From assembly GCF_001279695.1 (NCBI RefSeq), contig NZ_LGDD01000290.1, forward strand, positions 85,053 to 126,521: a DNA stretch of 41,469 bases. Direction: 5' to 3'. The notes beneath the pieces are model-generated. The model was given only the letters and a program-made list of their open reading frames with translations. It made no database searches and was not told the origin of the DNA. Shown in pieces: positions 1 through 8,389 of the stretch. Position 1 is the stretch's first letter; each line of letters begins with the position of its first letter. Made by a program: the position numbers and the translations under genes. The DNA comes from Streptomyces sp. WM6378 (GTDB lineage Bacteria > Actinomycetota > Actinomycetes > Streptomycetales > Streptomycetaceae).

Positions 1-88
1 CCAACACCTTCCGAGGCTTCGGCGCCGACGGCATCACACCCACACCATTCACCCTCACACCCAACGGACCCAGAACATCGATATCCAC
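1..88 (-). CDS. SARP-family activator, N-terminus only (runs off left edge)
   Basis: Only the first 29 codons are in the window. The reading VDIDVLGPLGVRVNG followed by SAPKPRKVL is the characteristic start of Streptomyces antibiotic regulatory proteins, whose N-terminal OmpR-type winged helix binds direct repeats in biosynthetic promoters. The GTG start at 88 is chosen because a GGGGGA ribosome site lies just upstream and because family members begin with this strand. The promoter just upstream carries an ARE-like operator (137-160), so control by a GBL receptor is likely, as for tylS-type SARPs. The rest of the protein (usually 250 or more residues) lies outside, so its length and extra domains are unknown. 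Confidence 0.75.
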   Translation of the reverse strand, partial: MDIDVLGPLGVRVNGVGVMPSAPKPRKVL

Positions 89-133
89 GCCGTATCCCCC
101 TGATCGTGTGTGGCCAGTTTCAAGCGCCCACCC

Positions 134-162
134 AGTAAAAAACCAGCAGTCCGGTTTGTCAA
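134..162 (-). promoter_or_regulatory. Promoter of the SARP gene with ARE operator in its spacer
   Basis: On the minus strand TTGACA (162-157) is separated by 17 bp from TTTACT (139-134), a plausible sigma-70-type promoter about 46 bp before the GTG start. The spacer holds an inverted repeat, AAAACCAG (139-146), CAGT, CCGGTTTG (151-158), which matches autoregulatory elements bound by GBL receptors. Binding there would block RNA polymerase. Seen directly; the role is inferred from the family. Confidence 0.6.
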
Positions 163-282
163 TACCAGACCGCAACCGCTGTTTATGCATGCCCGCCACC
201 ACCCCTTGAGTGCGCCTGAAGCCGGCGGAGACCGGGCCGGCGGGCCGCGACCTCAAGCAGTCGGCGGCACCGCGAACAGGAA

Positions 283-313
283 GTGCCCCGCCGGACCATG
301 TCCGGCGGGGCAC
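283..313 (-). terminator. Rho-independent hairpin after the first TetR gene
   Basis: A perfect 13-bp inverted repeat (GTGCCCCGCCGGA at 283-295, its complement at 301-313) with a 5-nt loop lies 87 bp beyond the stop of the 400-1026 gene and before the SARP promoter. There is no long U tract, as is common in Streptomyces. Confidence 0.6.
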
Positions 314-399
314 TCGACACCCGCCGTGGCGGGCCGGTCCTGTGAACTTGCACGGGCAACGTCGGGGCAGCCTCAGGGGGCGGCGTCCCGGCAAGTGGC

Positions 400-1026
400 C
401 TACGCCCAGGGCACCCCCGCCCCCGATCCGGACGCCACCAGGGCGTCGAGGCGGGAAGGCTCCACGAGCCGCGGAAGAATCAGCTGCCAGAACCGAGTGA
501 GCGGGGCATGCGAGAGCCACCATTCGTCCTGTCGGCCCAGGGTCTCAAGGCCCGCCGTGACCGCCACCACGGCCGTCGCGGCATCCTGCGCCGAGTTCTC
601 CGGCGCCAGGGCGCCCTCCCTGTCCGCCCGGGCCAGGGAATCCTCCACCCACCCCTGCCACTTGCCGCGCAGCCCCGCGCCGACGCGTACGTGCTCAAGA
701 CTGTCGCTCAGGCCGAACCCGGCGCGCAGGACGACATCGCGGTCGAGGGCCTGGACGAGGGCGTGCGTGACGTCGATCAGCGTCTGCAGGGCGCCGTCGG
801 CCCGTTGCTGGGTGATGCCCTCCAGCCGCTGCGCGGCCGCCTGCCCGACCGCGTCGGCCAGGGCCGCCTTGCTCGTGAAGTGGAAGTGCAGCGCGCCGCT
901 GCTCACCCCCGCCCGGGCGCTGATGGTGGACAGCGAGGCCAACTCGTAGCCTTCGCGGTCGAACAGCGCGGCAGCGGATTCGATCAGGGCGGTGCGCGTA
1001 CGTACCGCGCGATCCTGTTTGGCCAT
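400..1026 (-). CDS. TetR regulator, GBL receptor family (pseudo-receptor type)
   Basis: The 208-residue protein starts MAKQDRAVRTRTALIESAAA, the N-terminal helix-turn-helix of ArpA/ScbR-type regulators, followed by SSGALHFHFTSKAALADAV at about residues 40-58, the recognition helix segment. GALHFHF and the divergent C-terminus resemble ScbR2/JadR2/BarB pseudo-receptors, which often bind antibiotics or intermediates rather than butyrolactones. The start at 1026 has GGAG eight bases upstream; an upstream in-frame start adds residues the family lacks. The ARE-like palindrome at 1191-1208 is in its upstream region, so autoregulation or control by a sister receptor is likely. It is the first of five family members in 22 kb. 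Its ligand cannot be told from sequence. Confidence 0.85.
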   Translation of the reverse strand: MAKQDRAVRTRTALIESAAALFDREGYELASLSTISARAGVSSGALHFHFTSKAALADAVGQAAAQRLEGITQQRADGALQTLIDVTHALVQALDRDVVLRAGFGLSDSLEHVRVGAGLRGKWQGWVEDSLARADREGALAPENSAQDAATAVVAVTAGLETLGRQDEWWLSHAPLTRFWQLILPRLVEPSRLDALVASGSGAGVPWA

Positions 1027-1187
1027 CAGAGGGCTCCGGTGGTGCAGAGGGACGGGCATCGGGTGTGAACTTCGCCGGTGAAACCGTCTGAGCGCGCTCT
1101 CTCATTGGGGACGTCTTTGTCATCATTTGAGCACACACAGTGGCCGCCCTGGCCGTCTCATCGGGCGCCCCCGCGTAAGGCAACAGT

Positions 1188-1211
1188 AACAAACCGCATG
1201 GGCGGTTTCCA
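1188..1211. promoter_or_regulatory. ARE-like operator upstream of the first TetR gene
   Basis: AAACCGC (1191-1197), ATGG, GCGGTTT (1202-1208) is a perfect 7-bp inverted repeat with a 4-bp spacer and AT-rich flanks, the shape of GBL-receptor autoregulatory elements. It lies 165 bp upstream of the 1026 start codon and beyond the end of the P450 gene. Confidence 0.55.
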
Positions 1212-1276
1212 GTAAGAGGCAAAGAGTCTCGACCACCGCTTGAGCATGGGGTGCCATGAGGCCGCGTCCAAAGCGA

Positions 1277-1310
1277 AGAGCTCCGCCGCCCAAGGGGGCT
1301 GCGGAGCTCT
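1277..1310 (-). terminator. Hairpin terminator of the P450 gene
   Basis: AGAGCTCCGC (1277-1286) and GCGGAGCTCT (1301-1310) form a perfect 10-bp stem with a 14-nt loop, 35 bp past the P450 stop codon. Confidence 0.6.
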
Positions 1311-1345
1311 GTGCGGCCGACTGCCGGGCCGCGCGGGAAGGGAGG

Positions 1346-2575
1346 TCAGCCGGCGGGCCGAAGTACCACGGGCAGCGATCCGTAGCCGTTGACTATGAAG
1401 GACGGCATCGGGTCGATGCTCTCCAGCGGTGCGGCCAGGGTGAGGTCCGGGTACCGCTCGAAGAGCCCCTCCAGGGCAACGGTGGTCTCCAGGCGGGCCA
1501 TCGGAGCCCCAAGGCATCGGTGCACGCCGTGTCCGAAGGCGAGGTCCTCGCCACGGCGCCGCAGCACGTCGAACTCCTTCAGGTCTTCCCCGTGTTGCTC
1601 GGGATCCTCGACGGCGGCGGCGAAGGAGATGACGATCGCGTCCCCCTTCTTGATCGTCACACCGTCCAGGTCGATGTCCTCCACCGCGAACCGCAGCGGC
1701 GAGAACGCCGTGGGGCTGTGCGTGCGCAGGGTCTCGTTCATCACGTCCGACCAGTCGGCACGGCCCGCGCGCACGTGCGCCAGCTGCTCCGGGCGGACGC
1801 ACAGCGCGCCGACGGCGTTGGTGATGACGGCGGACGTGGTCTCCTGGCCGGCAGCAATCATCAGGTAGAGGGTGCCCAGGAGTTCGTCCTCGGTCAGCGC
1901 GTCGCCGTTGTCCCGGGCCTCGATCAGTGCGGACGTCAGGTCGTCGCCCGGCCGGACCCGCTTGTCCGCCACCAGTTCGCCCAGCATGGCAAAGGCCCTG
2001 ACCTGCGCGGCGGCCATCTCCTCGGCCGACACCACGGTGTCGAAGACGACCTCCAGGGTGGAGCACAGCGGCTGCCTGAGTTCCTCCGCGACGCCGAAGA
2101 GCTCACAGATGACCTGCATCGGCAGCAGCTTCGCGAACGACTCGCGCAGGTCGATCGTCTCGCCCGCCGGCACGTCCGCCAGAGTGTCCAGAAGCTTGGC
2201 CGTGGCCTCCTCGACCCGGCCACGGAGCGCCTCCGTGCGGCGCACCGTGAACGCCCCCGAGACCAGCCGACGCAGCCGCGCGTGGCTCTCCCCGTAGGAG
2301 AACAGCATGTTCTCGTTCGCCACCCAGGGGTAGAGCGGCCACTCCTGCGTTATCCGCCCCTCGATGAAGGCGGGCCAGTGCCTGCGGGCGTCCTTGGACA
2401 CCCGCGGGTCCAGGAGCAGTTGCTTGGCATAGCGGTGCCGCGTGACGGCCCACGCCGCCACTCCCCCGGGGAGCAGCACCTCGACGGCCGGCCCCTGCCC
2501 GCGCAGTGTCGCGGCCTCACCAGCGAGATCGCTTCCCGTGACATCCAGCGCATAAGGGCAGACAGCTTGCTTCAT
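1346..2575 (-). CDS. Cytochrome P450, avenolide cyp17-like (probable butenolide autoregulator biosynthesis)
   Basis: The 409-residue protein has the full bacterial class I P450 set: I-helix AGQETT (242-247), ExxR pair E281-R284 and the heme loop [10 protein letters not shown] with Cys354. It would use ferredoxin/reductase partners encoded elsewhere. It sits 93 bp downstream of a GBL-receptor gene in the same direction and close to a divergent acyl-CoA oxidase. In S. avermitilis an acyl-CoA oxidase (aco) and a P450 (cyp17) next to avaR receptors make avenolide, and tylosin and lankacidin systems carry related P450 genes. I infer hydroxylation of a fatty-acyl signal precursor. A CGGAG site precedes the ATG. 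The P450 assignment is firm; the pathway role rests on context. Confidence 0.85.
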   Translation of the reverse strand: MKQAVCPYALDVTGSDLAGEAATLRGQGPAVEVLLPGGVAAWAVTRHRYAKQLLLDPRVSKDARRHWPAFIEGRITQEWPLYPWVANENMLFSYGESHARLRRLVSGAFTVRRTEALRGRVEEATAKLLDTLADVPAGETIDLRESFAKLLPMQVICELFGVAEELRQPLCSTLEVVFDTVVSAEEMAAAQVRAFAMLGELVADKRVRPGDDLTSALIEARDNGDALTEDELLGTLYLMIAAGQETTSAVITNAVGALCVRPEQLAHVRAGRADWSDVMNETLRTHSPTAFSPLRFAVEDIDLDGVTIKKGDAIVISFAAAVEDPEQHGEDLKEFDVLRRRGEDLAFGHGVHRCLGAPMARLETTVALEGLFERYPDLTLAAPLESIDPMPSFIVNGYGSLPVVLRPAG

Positions 2576-2668
2576 TCGTGTCTCCGCTCGGTGAGTCCTG
2601 CGTCTTCACGTTCCAAAACCCTGCGCGCAGAGAGCACGGCCCCCCGGCGTACTGCTGAAACGACCGGC

Positions 2669-3355
2669 TCAGCCGGCCAGTTCGAGCTCCGCGTCCTGTC
2701 GTTCCCGCATCGCCGTCTCGTAGATCTGCTGTCCTCGGCTCGCCGAGAAGTCCAGCCGGACGAGGACGGCGGGCACGGCGATGGACGGCATCACGAGCCG
2801 GTACAGGTCGACCACCCGGTCCGCCATGTCCGCCCGGTCGGTCATGATCCTCGACAGCACCTGGATGCCGGTGAAGGAACCGACCATGAACTTCGCCACG
2901 CGGGGCACGTCCGTGTCCGGGAGGATCTCGCCGTTCGCCTTGGCCGCCTCGAAGAGGTCCGTGGTGTGGTCGATCCAGGCGGCCATCGGCACCCGTCGGT
3001 CCAGGCCGTCCTTGGGCGATCCCTGGTCCACGGTGAGGCGGATGCTCCCCTGGATGATCGGATCGCCGAAGTCCCGCCCGAGCAGGTGCGTCAGGAGCAG
3101 TGATTCGTCCAGGGACTGCTGCAGCTTCAACTCCCGCTCCGGAACGACGGGCATGGCGATGACCTGTTCCGCCAGAACGGCCTGGGCCAGCTCGTCCTTC
3201 GAGGTGAAGTGGAAGTAGAGCGCTCCCTTGGTCATGCCGGACTTCTTCAGGATGTCGGCGATCGTCGCCGCCTCAAATCCGACCTCGTCGAACACCTCTG
3301 CCGCCGAGACGAGAATCTTCTGCCGCGTACGGATGGCTCGTTCCTGCTGCGCCAT
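2669..3355 (-). CDS. TetR regulator, GBL/butenolide receptor (AvaR1/ScbR-like)
   Basis: The 228-residue protein opens MAQQERAIRTRQKILVSAAE and has MTKGALYFHFTSKDELAQAV as recognition helix region, followed by QGSIRLTVD and the conserved ligand-pocket tryptophan in MAAWIDHTTDLFEAA. These fit bona fide signal receptors better than the shorter-similarity sister genes. The start at 3355 has a strong GGAGGTGGGTT site. It is divergent from the acyl-CoA oxidase gene; the shared 404-bp region holds three ARE-like palindromes. One (3390-3411) lies just before its own start and suggests autorepression. Likely co-transcribed with the P450 downstream. The likely ligand is the butenolide made by the two neighbours (inference). 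Confidence 0.88.
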   Translation of the reverse strand: MAQQERAIRTRQKILVSAAEVFDEVGFEAATIADILKKSGMTKGALYFHFTSKDELAQAVLAEQVIAMPVVPERELKLQQSLDESLLLTHLLGRDFGDPIIQGSIRLTVDQGSPKDGLDRRVPMAAWIDHTTDLFEAAKANGEILPDTDVPRVAKFMVGSFTGIQVLSRIMTDRADMADRVVDLYRLVMPSIAVPAVLVRLDFSASRGQQIYETAMRERQDAELELAG

Positions 3356-3511
3356 AACCCACCTCCATGCCAGCCCCCGACGGACAAGAAATAAACCAAA
3401 GGGTTCGTATTCTAGCATCGAGGGCCCTGCACGACGAGTAGGTACCGAAGGGCCCCATACCGCCTCTAGAGTCCCGTTTTCGCCTGCGACCCAAGGAACC
3501 TTCCGAAGAAT

Positions 3512-3532
3512 AAAACCAGATTGCTGGTTTTT
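3512..3532. promoter_or_regulatory. ARE operator (best match in window)
   Basis: AAAACCAG (3512-3519), ATTG, CTGGTTTTT (3524-3532) has the ARE half-site symmetry. It is about 157 bp upstream of the receptor start and 228 bp upstream of the oxidase start, so it could act on both. Confidence 0.6.
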
Positions 3533-3679
3533 CAAGCCATCCCAGAGGCGCCCCACCGCAGGATCTGGCGCCCGCGATTGCCCAACATCGGCGCATCATG
3601 TCCGGAATGCGTCACTCCGGTATGGTTCAAAGCTGCTCCTGAACCACTTGAGCAACACCCGCCTGTTCCCCGAAAGGGG

Positions 3680-3709
3680 TTGTAAACAAAACCGGTTGGT
3701 ACGTATCTT
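3680..3709 (+). promoter_or_regulatory. Promoter of the acyl-CoA oxidase gene with ARE in spacer
   Basis: TTGTAA (3680-3685) and TATCTT (3704-3709) are 18 bp apart; the spacer is filled by an ARE-like palindrome centred on AACCGGTT. The layout copies that of the SARP and afsA promoters in this window. The ATG of the oxidase is 50 bp further on. Confidence 0.55.
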
Positions 3710-3759
3710 CATGGCTGAGATTCCCACTTACCGGGTCCCTCATCAACGGGGAGAGGTCC

Positions 3760-5676
3760 ATGACCTTGCTGACGTTCCAGAACGACACCTTTATCGGGGC
3801 AGAGGTGGAGGGGGCCGTTGGTAGCAACGGTCCGCGCAGCCGTTTCGCGTTCGGGCCCTCGACCATGGCGGCCGGTGAACTCGCGCATCTGCTCTTCGAC
3901 AGGCAGGACCGGGACCGGATCCACGAGACCTGGCGCGGCCTCGTCAGTGGCCGAAACTTCACCTACCGAGCCGGGCTGTCGCCGGACGAGCGAGCCGCCC
4001 TCTCCTACGACCGGCTGCGTCTGGTCAACGAGGCCGTCGGCAACGCCGCGGAGCTGGCCGACGACCCCTACCGGCTGGCCAGCCTGCACGAGTGGACCGG
4101 GCCCGTGGACGGTGGTCTGTGCACGGTGGCCAGCATCCACTACAACCTCTTCCTCGGCAGCCTCCTCGATCACGACACCGACGGCCGTGACCTCTCCGCC
4201 TTCACCTCGATGCAGCGCACAGGAACGTTTCTGTGCACAGAGCTCGAACACGGCAACGACGTGGCCTCGATGGAGACGACGGCGGTGCTCGACCGCACGA
4301 CCAACGGATTCGTCCTGGACACCCCGACCCCGGGCGCCCGGAAGTTCATGCCGAACACCAGCACCATCGGCGGCCCCAAGAGCGCCGTGGTGGCGGCCCG
4401 GCTGGTGATCGACGGCCGGGACCACGGGGTCTTCCTCTTCCTGACCCCGCTGAGCGACGAGAACGGCCACCTGCCCGGCGTGCAGGTCCACCGGCTGCCG
4501 CAGCGCACCGGCACCCCGGTCGACCACAGCCTCACCTCGTTCGACCACGTGTGGCTGCCTCGCGAGGCCCTGCTGGAAGCCGCACACGGCCGGCTGGACT
4601 CCAAGGGAGAGCTGAGCAGCAACCTCGGCAACCGCCGCAAACGCCTGCTCCGTTCCATCAGCCGCATCACCATGGGGAAGCTCTGCATGAGCGCCGGCAC
4701 CCTTGGCATGTCCCGCACCGCGCTCGCCATCGCGGTGCGCTACGCCCACAACCGGTTCATCGCCGGGACCAAGCCCGGCGAGCGGGTGGCGCTGGTCGCC
4801 CACCGCAGTCACCACGGCCGCCTGCTCGACAAGCTCGCGACGGCGTACGCCATGACCTTCCTGCACCGGACCACGGTGGCCCGCTGGGCCGCGCACACCG
4901 AAGGGGACCGGGCCGAGGTCGAGCGTCTGGTGGCCATCGCCAAGGGCTGGATCACCTGGCAGGCCCGGGGCATCACGATCGAGTGCCGGGAGCGGTGCGG
5001 AGCGCAGGGGCTCTTCCCCGCCAACGGCCTGGCCGACCTCCCCCTGAACATCGAGGGCGGGATCACCGCCGAGGGCGACAACCTCGTGATCTGGGTCAAG
5101 GCCGCCGCCGAGATGGTGCTCGGCCACGAGGTCGACCGCCGCGACCCCATTGAACTCCCGGCCGGTGAACGGGATCTGACGGATCTTCACTTCCTGCGCG
5201 GCCTGCTCGCCGAGGTGGAGGCCCTGTGGCAGGACCGGGCCCGTACCGCCCTGCGGGAGGGTCCGTCCGGCGACCCGCTGTCCCGATGGAACGAAACCTC
5301 CCCCGCCGCCCTGGAGATGGTCTCCGTTCACGCCCGGCTCCAGGCCGCCGACGCCTTCATCTCCGCCACCGCCCAGGCCATGGATCCGTCGGCCCGCTTC
5401 CTGCTGGGGAACCTGTGCCTGCTCTTCCTCCTCGGGCAGATCAACGAGCACACCGGAGACCTGCTCGCCGACGGCCACATGACCGCCGACCAGGTGCGTG
5501 AGCTGCCGAGGACCGTCAACGCCGTCATCTCCGAGCTCGCCCCGCACATGATGACCCTCGTCGACGCGTTCGACATCCCGGCCGAGATGCTGACCTCCGT
5601 GCCCATCGCGAACGGCGCCTACATCGACCAGTGCCTCGACGCCTCGGCCACCGGCCCGGCCCCGCTCCCCGTGTGA
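3760..5676 (+). CDS. aco: Acyl-CoA oxidase/dehydrogenase, avenolide Aco-like
   Basis: The 638-residue protein has acyl-CoA oxidase architecture: an N-terminal helical part, the central beta domain near residues 130-260 (for example SMQRTGTFLCTELEHGND, where TELGHG is the family FAD/substrate motif, here TELEHG) and a long helical C-terminal half with ITIECRERCGAQGLFPANG near 405-425. It would introduce an alpha,beta double bond in a fatty acyl-CoA with FAD and O2. Start ATG 3760 follows GGGGAGAGG. Next to an AvaR-like receptor and a P450, the closest described setting is avenolide synthesis in S. avermitilis; tylosin and lankacidin clusters also carry such oxidases. Regulation by AREs upstream is likely. 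The family is certain; the product is inferred. Confidence 0.85.
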   Translation: MTLLTFQNDTFIGAEVEGAVGSNGPRSRFAFGPSTMAAGELAHLLFDRQDRDRIHETWRGLVSGRNFTYRAGLSPDERAALSYDRLRLVNEAVGNAAELADDPYRLASLHEWTGPVDGGLCTVASIHYNLFLGSLLDHDTDGRDLSAFTSMQRTGTFLCTELEHGNDVASMETTAVLDRTTNGFVLDTPTPGARKFMPNTSTIGGPKSAVVAARLVIDGRDHGVFLFLTPLSDENGHLPGVQVHRLPQRTGTPVDHSLTSFDHVWLPREALLEAAHGRLDSKGELSSNLGNRRKRLLRSISRITMGKLCMSAGTLGMSRTALAIAVRYAHNRFIAGTKPGERVALVAHRSHHGRLLDKLATAYAMTFLHRTTVARWAAHTEGDRAEVERLVAIAKGWITWQARGITIECRERCGAQGLFPANGLADLPLNIEGGITAEGDNLVIWVKAAAEMVLGHEVDRRDPIELPAGERDLTDLHFLRGLLAEVEALWQDRARTALREGPSGDPLSRWNETSPAALEMVSVHARLQAADAFISATAQAMDPSARFLLGNLCLLFLLGQINEHTGDLLADGHMTADQVRELPRTVNAVISELAPHMMTLVDAFDIPAEMLTSVPIANGAYIDQCLDASATGPAPLPV

Positions 5677-5690
5677 CCACCGCCGCCACA

Positions 5691-5716
5691 TATAAGACCG
5701 GGCCAGCGGTTTATTC
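5691..5716. promoter_or_regulatory. ARE-like operator upstream of the TetR gene at 5861
   Basis: TAAGACCGG (5693-5701) GCCA GCGGTTTATT (5706-5715) is an imperfect ARE-type palindrome located 15 bp after the oxidase stop and 145 bp before the next regulator. TTTATT within it could be a -10 box. Confidence 0.45.
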
Positions 5717-5860
5717 TGGAGGGGCAAGGTGGGCTCCGTGACCGCCCCCGGCCGGACGGTGTCACGTCGATACTGGGCGGGTACGCCAGGACGGAACTTC
5801 CGGATCACGGGGACGCGTCGCGATCCCCTCATCCACCGGCAATCCCATCTCGGAGTGAGC

Positions 5861-6553
5861 ATGACCAAACAGCAGGGCCGGGCGGCGCGGACGCGGGCTG
5901 TCCTCGTGGAGGCCGCGGCCTCGCACTTCGACCGCGAGGGGTACGAGGGAACGTCCCTGGCCAGGGTGTGCGGGACCGCGGGCATTTCGCTGGGCGCCCT
6001 CACCTTCCATTTCCCCACCAAGGCCGAACTGGCCGACGCGGTGATGGACGAGGGCCGCGCGCTGACGCAGGCGGCGCTCCTTGAGGTCTCGGCCCGGCCG
6101 GGCACGGCGCTGGGCAAGGTCGTCGAGCTGACGCTGGAGCTCACCCGTCTGCTGGAGGTGGAGACGCCCGTCCGCTGCGCGGTGCGGCTGGCGAGGGAGC
6201 GGCCGGGCACCGGTGGCTGGTCGGACATCTGGCTCCCGGTCGTGAAGCAACTGCTCGACCAGGCGTACAGCAACGGGCAGTTGAGGGGCGGGGCCCGGCC
6301 CGCGGAGGTCACGATGCTGGTCGAGTACCTGACGGCGGGAGCGGAGGCGTTCCTGCGCGGCCGCCCGGGCCCGGCGGCGGCCTCCGGGAGCGGCGTCGCC
6401 CAGCTGGAGAGCGTCTGGCGGCTCGCGCTGTCGGGCGTGGGCGTCCCCGAGGAGGCAGGGCGCCTCCCTCGCACCAAAGGAGCGGATCCAAAGCCCTTTG
6501 TACGGACGGTTGGTGAGGATTCGTCAGGTGTTGACACCGCCGCCCGCTCCTGA
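5861..6553 (+). CDS. TetR regulator, GBL receptor family
   Basis: The 230-residue protein starts MTKQQGRAARTRAVLVEAAA with the recognition segment SLGALTFHFPTKAELADAV near residues 42-60. GALTFHF groups it with TylQ/BarB-like repressors rather than classical receptors; the conserved tryptophan region is WSDIWLPVVKQLL. The start is placed at 5861 because GGAG lies six bases upstream and the family begins there; a longer in-frame ORF reaches back to 5729. The C-terminal 25 residues (PRTKGADPKPFVRTVGEDSSG) look unstructured. It follows the acyl-CoA oxidase in the same direction but has its own ARE-containing upstream region. Target genes unknown; probably the SARP or the signal genes. Confidence 0.82.
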   Translation: MTKQQGRAARTRAVLVEAAASHFDREGYEGTSLARVCGTAGISLGALTFHFPTKAELADAVMDEGRALTQAALLEVSARPGTALGKVVELTLELTRLLEVETPVRCAVRLARERPGTGGWSDIWLPVVKQLLDQAYSNGQLRGGARPAEVTMLVEYLTAGAEAFLRGRPGPAAASGSGVAQLESVWRLALSGVGVPEEAGRLPRTKGADPKPFVRTVGEDSSGVDTAARS

Positions 6554-6644
6554 GGACCGGGCTCGTTGCGGCCCTCGTCCGCCGTCGCTCGGCCCGGCCG
6601 GCCGCCGGTACTTGTGGTCCGTGCCACGAGAACCCACCAGTCAC

Positions 6645-6672
6645 TCGACAAACAGACCGGTTACCCTTTATT
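6645..6672 (+). promoter_or_regulatory. ARE-like promoter with no obvious target gene
   Basis: TCGACA (6645-6650) and TTTATT (6667-6672) with AACAGACCGGTTACCC between them look like another -35/ARE/-10 layout. No confident gene starts in the next 590 bp on this strand; the first sizeable one is the prim-pol gene at 7265. Confidence 0.35.
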
Positions 6673-6796
6673 TTGCTTCGGACGGTGTGCTGCGGGTGAT
6701 CGACAGCCACGAGGGAGCGGGCGCCCAACACCTCACCGCCAGGCTCTGCGTGCCGGCAGGCCGCGGAGAACACTTCGCACGCCCGGGGGAAAAGGC

Positions 6797-6904
6797 ATGC
6801 ACATCGCCAAGGGACGACGTCCACTCACGTCACCACAGGGTTCGCCGGGCGCCACGGCCCCCGGAGGGACGTGCCTCGGCCACGGCCGGCGAACGCGTCC
6901 CTGA
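6797..6904 (+). CDS. Possible 35-residue ORF, unrecognised
   Basis: ATG 6797 follows a good GGGGGAAAAGGC ribosome site and encodes MHIAKGRRPLTSPQG and a basic, low-complexity tail. It is the best candidate for expression from the ARE-like promoter at 6645. Composition resembles chance GC-rich reading, so it may be no gene or the remnant of one. Confidence 0.2.
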   Translation: MHIAKGRRPLTSPQGSPGATAPGGTCLGHGRRTRP

Positions 6905-7264
6905 CCGGCCGGCGATCGGACCCGGTGGCCGCACGGCAGTCGCCGCCTCCACCCCGCTCCGGTCCGCCGCATCGCCCGTCGGTTTCCTCTCCCCACCCGC
7001 GCGCACGCGGCATTGCCCCTGCCCTCGGCCGTAGCCGGATCGGCTGCCGGAAGGCACCATCGGGCCGATGCCGCCGCCCCCACCCTTGACGACACCAAGG
7101 GCCGCGCTCGGTCGCTTCGGTCGCTCGCCCGGTGCTCCCCACACCGGCCGACACCCCCCCACTACTGAGTTCTCCGACTGCGGGACCGATCGAATACGTT
7201 TCCGCTAGCCTGCGCGGAGCACGTTTCGAACTTGAGTCGCTTCAGTCGCCGAAAGGATCCATCA
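6905..7264. other. Intergenic region before the primase operon with two iteron-like repeats
   Basis: No credible gene was found between 6905 and 7264. Two copies of the replication-region repeat occur: CTCGGTCGCTTCGGTCGCT at 7107-7125 and CTTGAGTCGCTTCAGTCGC at 7231-7249, the latter ending 15 bp before the primase start codon. The second is identical over 19 bp to 10489-10507 on the far side of the operon. Confidence 0.6.
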
Positions 7265-8389
7265 ATGTCCCTTGACCTGGGGATATCTGGCAGCGACTCA
7301 ACTCGGCACGCACCGGTCGGCGCCGAGGGCCAGAGACCGGGGACCCCGCTGGACACCGCCTTGTGGTGCGCCGAACAGGGCTGGCCGGTGCACCCGTTGG
7401 CCCCGGGCCGCAAGACGCCTGCCGCCAACTGCGGCCATTGCCGGGACCAGCCGCACAGCGCCCAGGGATGCCCCTGCATCGCCGCCGGTCGCTGGTGCCA
7501 CGGCTTTCACGCCGCCACGACCGACCCGCACCGGATCCGGGCCTGGTGGGCGGAGCAGCCCCGCTTCGGGGTGGGCGTGGCCTGCGGCCCGGCGAACCTC
7601 GTCGTCATCGACGTCGACGCGCACCCGGCGCCCCTGCCGGACCCCGACCGGCTCCTGCCGGGCATCCACATCCCCGCCTCCGTGTCACTGGGCGGCCTGC
7701 GGCACGGTTTTCACAGCCTGGCCCTGCTGGCGGCGCTGCGTGGCCAGCAGGATCCGAGCCAGGACGACACCACCTTGCGGGTGCGCACCCCGTCCGGGGG
7801 CCTGCACCTGTGGTACGCGGCGCGGCCCGGGCACCTGTGGCGGTGCTCGACCGGCTCCAGCGCCAAGCGGGCCCTGGCCTGGCAGGTCGACGTCCGGGCG
7901 CACGGCGGCTACATCATCGCGCCCGGCACCACGACGGCGCTCGGCACCTACACCGCCTGTCGGCCCGTCAGGCGCCCCGCGCCGCTGCCCGGCTGGCTCG
8001 CGGCGGAGCTCGAACGCACCGGCCACCGCCCGGCATTAACGGTTCCCCCGACGCCGACGCCCGTACCCTCACGGGCCCGTGCCGCCGTCATGGCGGCGCG
8101 CGGCGGACGTGACGCCGCGGGGCGGACCCTGGCCACCGTCCTGATGGCGGTCGCGGAATGCGCGGCCGTTCCCGAGGGCGCCGGCTTCAGCGAGAAACTC
8201 AACCGCGCCGCGTTCACCGCGGGCGGTCTGGTGGGGGCCGGCCGCATGGACCTAGCCGACGCGGAGTCCGCTCTGATGGCCGCCGCCGCGCAGGCCCGCC
8301 CAGGCCAGGAAGGCCGCAGCCTGCAGATCATCCGCAGCGGAATGAACGCGGGCAGCCGACGGCCGCTCGATCCGGGGGTCCGTACATGA
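7265..8389 (+). CDS. Bifunctional DNA primase/polymerase (prim-pol domain)
   Basis: The 374-residue protein carries an archaeo-eukaryotic-type prim-pol domain in residues 27-245: a Cys/His-rich probable zinc element (NCGHCR, GCPCIAAGRWCHG, 56-80), the catalytic acid pair VIDVDAH (D116, D118), a later SGGLHLWY strand and DVRAHGGYIIAPGT near 212-226. It would lay down primers at a replicon origin. ATG 7265 is preferred over the TTG 33 bp upstream because AAAGGA precedes it. Its stop overlaps the next start (ATGA), so translation is coupled to the helicase. Residue 258 is a TTA leucine codon (8036-8038), which would make full expression depend on the bldA tRNA. Iteron-like repeats lie upstream. 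Typical of actinomycete plasmids and integrated elements. Confidence 0.85.
   Translation: MSLDLGISGSDSTRHAPVGAEGQRPGTPLDTALWCAEQGWPVHPLAPGRKTPAANCGHCRDQPHSAQGCPCIAAGRWCHGFHAATTDPHRIRAWWAEQPRFGVGVACGPANLVVIDVDAHPAPLPDPDRLLPGIHIPASVSLGGLRHGFHSLALLAALRGQQDPSQDDTTLRVRTPSGGLHLWYAARPGHLWRCSTGSSAKRALAWQVDVRAHGGYIIAPGTTTALGTYTACRPVRRPAPLPGWLAAELERTGHRPALTVPPTPTPVPSRARAAVMAARGGRDAAGRTLATVLMAVAECAAVPEGAGFSEKLNRAAFTAGGLVGAGRMDLADAESALMAAAAQARPGQEGRSLQIIRSGMNAGSRRPLDPGVRT

Larger units (their letters stand above)
3356..3759. promoter_or_regulatory. Divergent regulatory region with three ARE-like operators
   Basis: The 404-bp gap contains no gene. Three GBL-receptor-type palindromes are visible: AAACC AAAG GGTTC within 3390-3411, next to a TAGAAT -10 box (minus, 3414-3409) of the receptor gene; AAAACCAG ATTG CTGGTTTTT at 3512-3532; and AACCGGTT with flanking AAACA and TGGTACGT at 3684-3706. 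Multiple operators allow graded or cooperative repression of both receptor and oxidase. Confidence 0.6.

Noticed and set aside
3709..6651. Long 980-codon open frame on the minus strand opposite the acyl-CoA oxidase and TetR genes
   Set aside because: Repetitive Gly/Val/Glu-rich composition and no family match; it is the GC-rich antisense of two convincing genes.
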